DNA of 5,621 bases from an uncultured Clostridium sp. (GCA_947244675.1 CAMXLV010000104.1:1-5621); one strand, 5' to 3'. Positions 1-5,537 are shown, counted from the first letter of the stretch. Notes: generated from the sequence alone by a model not told the origin. Numbers and translations are program-made.

Positions 1-1283
1 GTAAAGTAAACCAATATGAAACTAATAGTATGATACAAAAATTTAAAGAAAAAGAATATGAAATAGTAGAAGCAGATCAAAAAGCAGACATTTATATTGT
101 AAATACTTGTACAGTAACAAATATAGCAGACAAAAAATCAAGACAAATGCTAAGAAGAGTAAAAGAGCAAAATTCAAAAGCTTTAGTAGTAGCTTGTGGA
201 TGTTATGTGCAAGTAGCGAAAGAAAAAGTGGAAAAAATCGAAGAAATTGATTTAGCAGTTGGGAATAATGAAAAAAAGAAAATCGTAGAAATTGTAGAAC
301 AATATCAACAAGAAAAACAAAAAAATAAAACAATAGAAGATGTTATGTTGCAAAAAGAATTTGTGGAATTAGGGGAAACAACGTATACTGAAAAAACAAG
401 AGCAGTCATTAAAGTACAAGATGGATGTGATAGATTTTGTTCTTATTGTATCATTCCATATGCTAGGGGAAGAGTAAGAAGCAGGAAAGCCAAAAATGTT
501 TTAGAAGAAATAAAAAAAATAGCCAAAGCAGGGATTCAAGAAGTAGTTATTACAGGAATTCATATTGCTTCTTATGGAAAAGATTTTAAAGAAGAATATA
601 AATTAATAGATTTATTAGAAGAAATAAACAAGATAGAAGGAATTAAAAGAATCCGACTAGGTTCGATAGAACCATTACTCATGAAAGAAGAATTTGTAGA
701 AAGACTAGCAAAACTAGAAAAAATATGTCATCACTTTCATTTATCTTTGCAAAGTGGTTGTGATGAGACATTAAATAGAATGAATCGTAAATATACAACA
801 AGTGAATTTAAAACAATAGTAGAAAGATTAAGAAAAACATATGAAGATGTTATTTTAACAACTGACATTATTGTTGGATTTCCACAAGAAAGTAAAGAAG
901 AATTTGAAAAAACATATCAATTTTTAAAAGAAATGAAATTTTATAAAATGCATATTTTTAAATATTCGCCAAGAAAAGGTACAAAAGCAGAAAAAATGAT
1001 AGGGCAAATAGATGGGAAAATAAAAGAAGAGAGAAGTAAAAAATTAATGAACTTATCAGATAAAAACCAAAAAGAATATAATGAAACCTATTTAGAAAAA
1101 GAAGTAGAAATTTTGTGTGAAGAACAAAAAAATGGGTACTATAGAGGGCATACTAAAAATTATATATTGGCATTAGTAAAAAGTACAAAAAAACTAGAAA
1201 ATAAAATAGTAAAAGCTAGATGTATAAAAGCTTATACAGATTCTATTGAAACGAAAATACAAGATGATGTAACAAAATCGTAA
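1..1283 (+). CDS. mtaB: tRNA (N6-threonylcarbamoyladenosine(37)-C2)-methylthiotransferase MtaB, 5'-partial
   Basis: This radical-SAM enzyme converts t6A37 to ms2t6A37 in cytoplasmic tRNAs reading ANN codons (family knowledge). The frame is open to the left edge. The codons before the internal ATG at 30 read KVNQYETNS, the conserved start of the N-terminal methylthiotransferase domain, so the true start is upstream. The first cluster cysteine codon is cut by the edge (only its 'gt' is visible). Other N-terminal cluster cysteines lie in NTCTVT (108-110) and ACGCY (195-203). The radical-SAM CxxxCxxC motif is at 426-449 (DGCDRFCSYC), followed by IIPYARG. LQSGCDETLNRMNRKY and TTDIIVGFPQE are further family motifs. 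A TRAM-like RNA-binding tail occupies roughly 1084-1270. About 426 codons are visible, close to full length. MtaB is preferred over MiaB or RimO because of CKVNQYE and IIPYARGRVRS. No terminator is evident after the TAA stop. Confidence 0.95.
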   Translation, partial: KVNQYETNSMIQKFKEKEYEIVEADQKADIYIVNTCTVTNIADKKSRQMLRRVKEQNSKALVVACGCYVQVAKEKVEKIEEIDLAVGNNEKKKIVEIVEQYQQEKQKNKTIEDVMLQKEFVELGETTYTEKTRAVIKVQDGCDRFCSYCIIPYARGRVRSRKAKNVLEEIKKIAKAGIQEVVITGIHIASYGKDFKEEYKLIDLLEEINKIEGIKRIRLGSIEPLLMKEEFVERLAKLEKICHHFHLSLQSGCDETLNRMNRKYTTSEFKTIVERLRKTYEDVILTTDIIVGFPQESKEEFEKTYQFLKEMKFYKMHIFKYSPRKGTKAEKMIGQIDGKIKEERSKKLMNLSDKNQKEYNETYLEKEVEILCEEQKNGYYRGHTKNYILALVKSTKKLENKIVKARCIKAYTDSIETKIQDDVTKS

Positions 1284-1326
1284 CAAAGTAGTAACAAACA
1301 TTTAATATAAAAATAGATGAAATCCC

Positions 1327-1355
1327 TTGCTAATTCTAAAAATATGTAGTATAAA
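1327..1355 (+). promoter_or_regulatory. Probable sigma-A promoter for the small gene at 1398
   Basis: A -35-like TTGCTA (1327-1332) and a -10-like TATAAA (1350-1355) are separated by exactly 17 bases. The -10 lies about 40 bases before the ATG at 1398. Both hexamers are close to consensus and spacing is optimal, but A/T-rich DNA gives such matches by chance. It suggests that the small gene is transcribed separately from mtaB. Confidence 0.55.
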
Positions 1356-1382
1356 TAGAACAGTAAAGTGTATAAAATTACG

Positions 1383-1389
1383 AAGGAGG
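1383..1389 (+). promoter_or_regulatory. Ribosome binding site that fixes the 1398 start
   Basis: A perfect AAGGAGG lies 8 bases before the ATG at 1398. This makes 1398 the start rather than the in-frame GTG at 1368, which lies upstream of this site. Confidence 0.85.
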
Positions 1390-1397
1390 AAATACAA

Positions 1398-1592
1398 ATG
1401 GCAGATTTAGGAGAAGGAAACAATATCTCAGGAGTTTTTGGAGGGGTTGAATTAGAAAATATGGGAAATGGAGAAAATCCAGCACAAGAAAATGCAGGAA
1501 CCATTAGACAAACAGGAAGCAACTTACCAACAAAAGTAGGACTTTGGAATAAATTCAAAGCATTCTGGTTATTGATTGGAATCAAGAAATAA
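1398..1592 (+). CDS. Small hypothetical protein, 64 codons as read; probably the N-terminal part of a frameshifted gene
   Basis: I do not recognise this family. The ATG has a perfect ribosome binding site and its own probable promoter, so it is very likely translated. The product begins MADLGEGNNISGVFGG and is rich in Gly, Asn and Glu. It then has TIRQTGSNLPTK and an aromatic/basic segment, LWNKFKAFWLLIGIKK. There is no signal peptide or cysteine, and no clear membrane helix. The frame stops at TAA (1590-1592), but protein-like sequence continues in the -1 frame (1553-1720). One missing base around 1571-1580 would give a single protein of about 107 residues. Hence 64 residues may be a truncated product. 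The function is unknown, and the neighbours mtaB and radA give no convincing link. Confidence 0.75.
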   Translation: MADLGEGNNISGVFGGVELENMGNGENPAQENAGTIRQTGSNLPTKVGLWNKFKAFWLLIGIKK

Positions 1593-1720
1593 AAGTTGAA
1601 TTAACACCATACCAACAAAAAGTAGAAAATGAAATTAATGAATTTTTACACCAAGAAATTACTTGGGAAAAAGTACATGATTTCTTATTCCAAGAAGTTT
1701 CATTCAGAAGCAAAAACTAA
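1553..1720 (+). pseudogene. Continuation of the small gene in the -1 frame (C-terminal part)
   Basis: This frame is open from 1553 to TAA 1718-1720 and has no ATG, GTG or ribosome binding site of its own, so it is not an independent gene. From about 1577 it reads as ordinary protein: WNQEIKVELTPYQQKVENE, then NEFLHQEITW (1637-1666) and HDFLFQEVSF (1676-1705). The last two are near-copies 13 residues apart of a unit F-L-x-Q-E-(I/V)-(T/S)-(W/F), and NQEIKV echoes it. The amphipathic, Glu/Gln-rich pattern suggests helix. It most likely belongs to the gene starting at 1398, joined by restoring one base near 1571-1580. Whether the break is a mutation or a sequence error cannot be settled from the sequence alone. 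Confidence 0.65.
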
Positions 1721-1725
1721 AAGAT

Positions 1726-1783
1726 CTTAAGGGGAAAAACTTAAAGGACGATTTTAGGTTAGAATATTTTTGTGTCTTTTAAG
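1726..1783 (+). terminator. Possible terminator or competing hairpins after the small gene
   Basis: CTTAAAGGAC (1740-1749) can pair with GTCTTTTAAG (1774-1783) over 10 base pairs including one G-U. The loop is long (24 bases), and there is no clean T-run afterwards. A shorter alternative pairs TTAAG (1727-1731) with CTTAA (1740-1744). This excludes the larger stem because both use 1740-1744. It could end the small-gene transcript, but support is weak. Confidence 0.3.
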
Positions 1784-1835
1784 AATAAACAAACCCAAGA
1801 AGCAAATAAGGATTATGAAATTTTAGTAAATTTAT

Positions 1836-1879
1836 AAAAAAGTATAGTAAATTGTAAAAAATTATGCTATACTTTTTTT
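1836..1879 (+). terminator. Factor-independent terminator upstream of radA
   Basis: A perfect 12-base inverted repeat, AAAAAAGTATAG (1836-1847) and CTATACTTTTTT (1867-1878), encloses a 19-base loop and ends in seven T. The A-run before and T-run after make it symmetric, so it could act in both directions. The stem is A/T-rich, hence only moderately stable. It would isolate radA from transcription of the upstream genes. Confidence 0.65.
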
Positions 1880-1883
1880 GTTT

Positions 1884-1889
1884 TATAAT
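1884..1889 (+). promoter_or_regulatory. Probable -10 element of the radA-disA promoter
   Basis: A perfect TATAAT lies about 35 bases before the radA ATG and just after the terminator T-run. No good -35 exists at 16-18 bases upstream (the sequence there is ATTATG or TTATGC, within the terminator arm), so the promoter is inferred from the -10 and its position only. Confidence 0.45.
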
Positions 1890-1924
1890 AGAGGCAAAAT
1901 AAAAAAAGGAGTAAATAAGGCAAA

Positions 1925-2254
1925 ATGGCAAAGAGTAAAACAGTTTTTGTTTGTAATGAATGTGGAAATGAGTCAGCAAAGTGGCTTGGAAAATGTCCTG
2001 CTTGTAATAGTTGGAACAGTTTTTTTGAACAAAAAGTAGTAGAGAGCAAAAATAGCAATTTAAAAGTAAAAGATGTAAAAAATAATATCCCACAAAAATT
2101 AAGTTCTTATGAAGCCAAAGAAACAATTAGAACTTCCACTGGATTTACAGAATTAGACAATGTTTTGGGTGGAGGATTAGTTAAAGGATCATTAGTTTTA
2201 CTGCGGAGGAGAACCTGGAATTGGAAAATCCACTTTAATTTTGCAAATTTGTGA
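1925..2254 (+). CDS. radA: RadA N-terminal fragment (zinc finger, up to the P-loop)
   Basis: As read, this frame encodes 109 residues. The first 93 are genuine RadA: the zinc finger CNEC...CPAC and the segment ending GGGLVKGSLVLL. After codon 2201-2203 the frame is wrong and the last 16 residues (RRRTWNWKI...) are out-of-frame readings of the Walker A region. The fragment would lack all ATPase residues. Confidence 0.8.
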   Translation: MAKSKTVFVCNECGNESAKWLGKCPACNSWNSFFEQKVVESKNSNLKVKDVKNNIPQKLSSYEAKETIRTSTGFTELDNVLGGGLVKGSLVLLRRRTWNWKIHFNFANL

Positions 2255-3179
2255 TAAAGTAGTAGGAGAAGGAAAAGTACTATATGTCTCAGGTGAAGAA
2301 TCAGCAGAGCAAATTAAAATGAGAGCAGATCGATTACAAATTAATAATGAAGACATTTTATTTTTAGGAGAAACTGATATTGATATAGTAAATCAAGCTA
2401 TTATAGAAACAAATCCAAAACTTGTCATTATAGATTCAATACAAACGATGTATTCAGAAGAATTATCAGCAGCAGCAGGAAGTGTAAGCCAAGTAAGAGA
2501 AATTACTTCACAAGTAATGAGAGTATGTAAATCTAGGGCAATTACTACCATTATTATTGGTCATGTAACCAAAGAAGGAAATATAGCGGGGCCAAGAGTA
2601 TTAGAACATATGGTAGATACTGTTTTATATTTAGAAGGAGAGAGATATTTTTCTTATCGAATTTTAAGAGGAGTAAAAAATAGATTTGGATCTACAAATG
2701 AAATTGGTATGTTTGAAATGAAAGAAGAAGGAATGTGTGAAATTGTAAATCCATCAGAAATACTCATCTCAGAAAGAGAAGACAATCCATCTGGTTCATG
2801 TATTGTTGCAAGTATGGAAGGAACAAGACCTATTTTAGTAGAATTGCAAGCTTTAACTTCACAAACAATCTATGGATATCCTAGAAGAACAGCAGATGGA
2901 GTTGATAATAATCGTCTGGCTTTACTAATTGCAGTTTTAGAAAAAAAGGCAGGTCTTATGTTAGGTTCACAAGATGTATATTTGAATGTAGCAGGAGGTC
3001 TAAAAATAAATGAACCTGCTATTGATTTAGGAATGGTAGTAGCAACAGCATCTAGTTTTAAAAATATGCCTATTCCAAAAACAATGGTAATTATGGGGGA
3101 AGTACGGTTTAACAGGAGAAGTAAGAAGAATCAATTTAATAGAGAAAAGATTAAAAGAAGTAGAGCGATTAGGATTTAA
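2205..3179 (+). CDS. radA: RadA central fragment (ATPase core, KNRFG, start of Lon-like domain)
   Basis: This frame carries GGEPGIGKST at its beginning, then YVSGEES, IIDSIQTM, IIGHVTKEG and KNRFG, and runs into the Lon-like domain. Genuine RadA sequence spans 2205-3104; the last 25 residues, from RFNRRSKK, are out of frame. An automatic caller might start it at the TTG at 2241, but that would cut off Walker A and has no ribosome binding site nearby, so it is not a real start. Confidence 0.8.
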   Translation, partial: GGEPGIGKSTLILQICDKVVGEGKVLYVSGEESAEQIKMRADRLQINNEDILFLGETDIDIVNQAIIETNPKLVIIDSIQTMYSEELSAAAGSVSQVREITSQVMRVCKSRAITTIIIGHVTKEGNIAGPRVLEHMVDTVLYLEGERYFSYRILRGVKNRFGSTNEIGMFEMKEEGMCEIVNPSEILISEREDNPSGSCIVASMEGTRPILVELQALTSQTIYGYPRRTADGVDNNRLALLIAVLEKKAGLMLGSQDVYLNVAGGLKINEPAIDLGMVVATASSFKNMPIPKTMVIMGEVRFNRRSKKNQFNREKIKRSRAIRI

Positions 3180-3288
3180 AAGTTGTATTATTCCAGAAAG
3201 TAATAAAAAAGACTTGAAAGATAATTACAAATTAGATATAATAGGAATCAAGAATGTAAGTGAAGCAATGAAAAAAGCATTAAACTAA
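3106..3288 (+). pseudogene. radA: RadA C-terminal fragment (end of Lon-like domain)
   Basis: After the second break, frame 3106-3285 gives 60 codons beginning GLTGEVRRINLIEKRLKEVE and ending SEAMKKALN, then TAA. GLTGEVR directly continues GEV from the central fragment, matching the conserved RadA motif. There is no start codon or ribosome binding site, so it cannot be translated on its own. Confidence 0.85.
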
Positions 3289-3308
3289 AAACAAAAAGTT
3301 CAAGACAG

Positions 3309-3315
3309 AAGGGAG
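3309..3315 (+). promoter_or_regulatory. Ribosome binding site supporting a TTG start for disA
   Basis: AAGGGAG lies 7 bases before TTG 3323. The following codons read RKRKEDNITEILKLIAPGT, the usual DisA N-terminus, so the TTG is well supported. Confidence 0.75.
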
Positions 3316-3322
3316 AATAGGT

Positions 3323-4390
3323 TTGAGAAAGAGAAAAGAAGATAATATCACAGAAATTCTAAAACTAATTGCTCCAGGTACTCCCATAAGAGATGGGTTA
3401 GAAAATATATTAAGGGCAAAAACAGGTGCATTATTATTAATAACAGACAATAATGAAATTGTAAAAGAAGTAGTAGATGGAGGATTTACCATTAATGAAG
3501 ATTATACTTCTGCTAAATTATATGAATTAGCTAAAATGGATGGTGCTATCATACTAAGTGGAGACTTAAAGAAAATTTTGTATGCCAATGCACAGTTAAT
3601 ACCAGCAAGACAAATACTAACACAAGAAACAGGAACAAGGCATAGAACAGCAGAGAGAACAGCAAAACAAACTGGAGAATTAGTGATTAGTATTTCACAA
3701 AGAAGAAGCATCATAACCGTATTTAAAGGGAATGATCGTTATGTTTTAGAAGACACAGATGTAGTATTAAACAAAGCAAATCAAGCAATACAAACCCTAG
3801 AAAAATACAAAAAAGTATTTGATAACAAACTAAATCTATTAAATGAATATGAATTTAATGATATTGTAACATTAGAAAATGTACTAGTAGCAATACAAAG
3901 AGCAGAAATGGTAATGAGAATTGTCGAAGAAATTCAAAGGCAAATATATGAATTAGGTAGTGATGGAAGACTAGTTGAAATGCAATTAGAAGAGCTAATT
4001 GGAGGACTAGAAAAGGAAGAATTATTAATCATAAAAGATTACATTGTGGCAAGTAAAAGAAGACAAACACCAGAAAAAGTATTAGAAAAATTAGAACTTT
4101 TAGAATATGAAGAATTATCAAATGAAAACATGATAGCCAAATTATTAGGATACGAAAATTTTGATAATTATGACGAAGTAGGTGTTTACACAAAAGGATA
4201 TCGTATTTTAAACAAAATACCAAGAATGCCAACAAACATTGTAGAAAATTTAATTGACTCTTTTAAATCATTCCAACACATATTAGCGGCAGATATAGAA
4301 AGCTTAGATGATGTAGAAGGAATTGGTGAAGTAAGAGCAAGAACCATTAAACAATCATTAAAAAGAATGCAAGACCAGTTTGTATTTTAA
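3323..4390 (+). CDS. disA: DNA integrity scanning diadenylate cyclase DisA
   Basis: DisA joins two ATP into the second messenger c-di-AMP and senses branched DNA; in Bacillus subtilis RadA binds it and modulates its activity (established knowledge). The 355-residue length matches the family. The N-terminal DAC domain (about 1-150) has the catalytic DGA motif (residues 73-75, after KM) and GTRHRTAER with RHR at 106-108. A helical linker rich in Glu, Lys and Leu follows (about 155-285). The C-terminal helix-hairpin-helix DNA-binding region includes DDVEGIGEVRARTIKQSL (about 329-346). All key residues are present, so the enzyme should be active. The start is TTG 3323 with a good ribosome binding site. 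It lies 34 bases after radA and 37 before the isomerase gene, with no terminator on either side, implying one operon. With radA interrupted upstream, polarity on disA is possible if the breaks are real. Confidence 0.97.
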   Translation: MRKRKEDNITEILKLIAPGTPIRDGLENILRAKTGALLLITDNNEIVKEVVDGGFTINEDYTSAKLYELAKMDGAIILSGDLKKILYANAQLIPARQILTQETGTRHRTAERTAKQTGELVISISQRRSIITVFKGNDRYVLEDTDVVLNKANQAIQTLEKYKKVFDNKLNLLNEYEFNDIVTLENVLVAIQRAEMVMRIVEEIQRQIYELGSDGRLVEMQLEELIGGLEKEELLIIKDYIVASKRRQTPEKVLEKLELLEYEELSNENMIAKLLGYENFDNYDEVGVYTKGYRILNKIPRMPTNIVENLIDSFKSFQHILAADIESLDDVEGIGEVRARTIKQSLKRMQDQFVF

Positions 4391-4410
4391 ATATTAAAAA
4401 GAAAAAAGAA

Positions 4411-4417
4411 AAAGGAG
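4411..4417 (+). promoter_or_regulatory. Ribosome binding site for the isomerase gene
   Basis: AAAGGAG lies 10 bases before ATG 4428. A nearer ATG at 4420 is only 2 bases from this site and stops after three codons, so 4428 is the start. Confidence 0.7.
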
Positions 4418-4427
4418 AAATGAAAAA

Positions 4428-5216
4428 ATGAAAACAAAAAATATTATATGGATAATTGCGTTAATTTTGGTAATAGTATTAATAGCAGTATTAGGATTTG
4501 GTTATTATAAGAAAGCAACAATGGAAGTTAAAAATCCAGTAGCAACTATGGAGGTAGAAAATTTTGGAACCATAAAAATAGAATTATATCCAGAATTTGC
4601 ACCAGAAACAGTAGCAAATTTCACAGCACTTGCTAACAGAGGATTTTATGATGGATTAACTTTCCACAGAATTGTAAAAGATTTTATGATTCAAGGTGGA
4701 GATAAAAAAGGAACAGGGGAAGGCTCTGCAACAACAGCTGATTTAAAAGATGGTGGAGATGAAACGCAATATACAATAAAAGGAGAATTTATTTCTAATG
4801 GAGTAGAAAACAATAAATTAAAATTTGAGGAAGGAATTCTTGGTATGGCTAGAAGTGATTATACTTCTTATTCACCAACATTAACAGAAGAATCTTACAA
4901 TTCTGGAAGTTCGCAATTTTTTATTATGACAAAAGCAAATACATCATTAAATGGATATTATACAGCATTTGGAAAAGTAATAGAAGGCTTAGACATTGTG
5001 CATAAAATAGAAGAAGTAGAAGTAAAAGCACCAGAAAATGCTGAAGAGACAGGAAATTCTGAGGTTAGTACACCAGTTAATCCTCCTAAAATTACATCAA
5101 TTAAAGTAGAAACCTATGGAGTAGATTATGGACTACCAGAAACACTAGAGCCATTTGATTATATGACATGGATGTATAAACAATATGGATTAGATCCAAG
5201 TACAATGGGAAATTAA
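4428..5216 (+). CDS. Membrane-anchored cyclophilin-type peptidyl-prolyl cis-trans isomerase
   Basis: This enzyme catalyses cis-trans isomerisation of peptide bonds before proline. Residues 6-26 form a strongly hydrophobic segment after MKTKN with no lipobox cysteine, so it is probably a signal anchor placing the enzyme outside the membrane. The cyclophilin domain runs from about 38 to 205. FHRIVKDFMIQGGD supplies the catalytic Arg (R81) and Gln (Q89), and GSSQFFIM supplies F165. The cyclophilin A Trp121 region is replaced by SLNGYYTAFG, as in many bacterial members, which usually lowers cyclosporin binding (inference). Residues 93-142 include a longer bacterial insert. A 58-residue tail after EEVEVKAPE is acidic and proline-containing, then ends FDYMTWMYKQYGLDPSTMGN, an unusual extension of unknown role. 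The gene is 37 bases behind disA and probably cotranscribed. At 262 residues it is longer than the minimal cytoplasmic cyclophilins. Confidence 0.93.
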   Translation: MKTKNIIWIIALILVIVLIAVLGFGYYKKATMEVKNPVATMEVENFGTIKIELYPEFAPETVANFTALANRGFYDGLTFHRIVKDFMIQGGDKKGTGEGSATTADLKDGGDETQYTIKGEFISNGVENNKLKFEEGILGMARSDYTSYSPTLTEESYNSGSSQFFIMTKANTSLNGYYTAFGKVIEGLDIVHKIEEVEVKAPENAEETGNSEVSTPVNPPKITSIKVETYGVDYGLPETLEPFDYMTWMYKQYGLDPSTMGN

Positions 5217-5224
5217 ATAGAATA

Positions 5225-5248
5225 GATAATACTTTTTAAGTAGTTATT
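5225..5248 (+). terminator. Weak possible terminator after the isomerase gene
   Basis: TACTT (5230-5234) pairs with AAGTA (5238-5242) around a TTT loop. The stem extends through ATAA/TTAT with one bulged G (5243). T-rich stretches follow (5257-5270), but not immediately. The stem is nearly all A/T, so support is modest; the position, between a stop codon and a strong promoter, is what favours it. Confidence 0.4.
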
Positions 5249-5282
5249 TAATGGAATTTTTATGTTTTTTATAGAAAAACAG

Positions 5283-5312
5283 TTGACAAATGGGGTAGAG
5301 ATAGGGTAAAAT
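5283..5312 (+). promoter_or_regulatory. Sigma-A promoter of the tRNA-His/tRNA-Gln unit
   Basis: A perfect -35 TTGACA (5283-5288) is followed after 18 bases by TAAAAT (5307-5312), five of six -10 positions. The expected transcript start, around 5319, leaves a leader of about 35 bases before tRNA-His. This is the strongest promoter match in the window, as expected for a stable-RNA operon. Confidence 0.75.
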
Positions 5313-5354
5313 AATGAAGTGTTCGTTACAAGTTACGTATGTACACAGAGTTAT

Positions 5355-5432
5355 GGTGGATGTGGCGTAGTTGGTTAACGCGCCAGTTTGTGGCACTGGA
5401 GACCATGGGTTCGAGTCCCATATTCCACCCCA
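5355..5432 (+). tRNA. tRNA-His (anticodon GTG), with two acceptor mismatches
   Basis: The cloverleaf is clear: a D-arm with GCG/CGC around TAGTTGGTTAA; anticodon stem CCAGT/ACTGG with loop TTGTGGC (anticodon 5390-5392); a five-base variable loop; T-stem ATGGG/CCCAT with loop TTCGAGT; discriminator C and encoded CCA (5430-5432). An extra 5' G (5355, position -1) opposite discriminator C is the histidine-specific identity element. The acceptor pairs GTGGA with TCCAC, but positions 6-67 (T-T) and 7-66 (G-A) do not pair; CATCCAC would have been expected where ATTCCAC is found. The gene is either slightly defective or the sequence is wrong at 5422-5423. Confidence 0.93.
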
Positions 5433-5456
5433 TTTAATTATATAAAATTAATACAT

Positions 5457-5531
5457 TGGGCTGTAGCCAAGCGGTAAGGCACCAGACTTTGACTCTGGCA
5501 TGCGCTAGTTCGAATCTAGCCAGCCCAACCA
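5457..5531 (+). tRNA. tRNA-Gln (anticodon TTG)
   Basis: Acceptor TGGGCTG pairs perfectly with CAGCCCA, followed by discriminator A and encoded CCA (5529-5531). The D-arm is GCC...GGC, anticodon stem CCAGA/TCTGG with loop CTTTGAC (anticodon 5489-5491), and T-stem GCTAG/CTAGC with loop TTCGAAT. It lies 24 bases after tRNA-His and shares its promoter and terminator. Confidence 0.97.
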
Positions 5532-5537
5532 AAAATC

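Larger units (their letters stand above)
1925..3288 (+). pseudogene. radA: DNA repair protein RadA (Sms), whole gene, interrupted by two +1 frameshifts
   Basis: RadA is a RecA-like ATPase/helicase that drives branch migration in recombinational repair (family knowledge). Removing one base at about 2204 and one at 3105 restores a continuous protein of 453 residues, the normal RadA length. Its order is: a C4 zinc finger (C10, C13, C24, C27), Walker A GEPGIGKS (95-102), Walker B LVIID (D170), the RadA signature KNRFG (251-255), and a Lon-protease-like C-terminal domain containing LNVAGG and GEVGLTGEVR. Reading frames are mod-3 classes 2, 0 and 1, exactly as two single-base insertions predict. 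As written, no functional RadA would be made: the first break precedes the P-loop. All motifs are otherwise intact, which favours a sequence error or very recent mutation. The start ATG 1925 has AAGGAG (1906-1911) at a long spacing of 13 bases. disA follows 34 bases after the TAA. Confidence 0.9.

Noticed and set aside
30..32. ATG at 30 as the start of mtaB
   Set aside because: The codons before it (KVNQYETNS) belong to the conserved MtaB N-terminus and the frame is open to the window edge.
43..333. Minus-strand open frames here and at 1232-1585, 1779-2126, 3280-3492, 3502-3714 and 4029-4235
   Set aside because: Most lie antisense to well-supported genes; all have Phe/Leu/Tyr-rich translations typical of the reverse of A-rich coding DNA and lack ribosome binding sites.
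1368..1397. GTG at 1368 as the start of the small gene
   Set aside because: The perfect AAGGAGG at 1383-1389 lies downstream of it and is correctly spaced for ATG 1398.
1553..1592. Programmed -1 frameshifting in the small gene
   Set aside because: No X-XXY-YYZ slippery heptamer or obvious stimulatory hairpin is seen in the overlap; a single-base indel is simpler.
1772..1836. Short GTG-started frame of about 20 codons ending in a TAA near 1836
   Set aside because: It has no ribosome binding site, is very short and overlaps the hairpin region.
2241..2243. TTG at 2241 as a real start of a separate RecA-like gene
   Set aside because: There is no nearby ribosome binding site, and starting here would omit the Walker A motif encoded immediately upstream in the same frame.
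2201..3108. Programmed frameshifting in radA
   Set aside because: Two +1 shifts at unrelated sites are not known for RadA, and no slippery site is present.
4420..4431. Three-codon ATG AAA AAA TGA frame overlapping the isomerase start
   Set aside because: It is only 2 bases from the ribosome binding site and is probably incidental in A-rich DNA.
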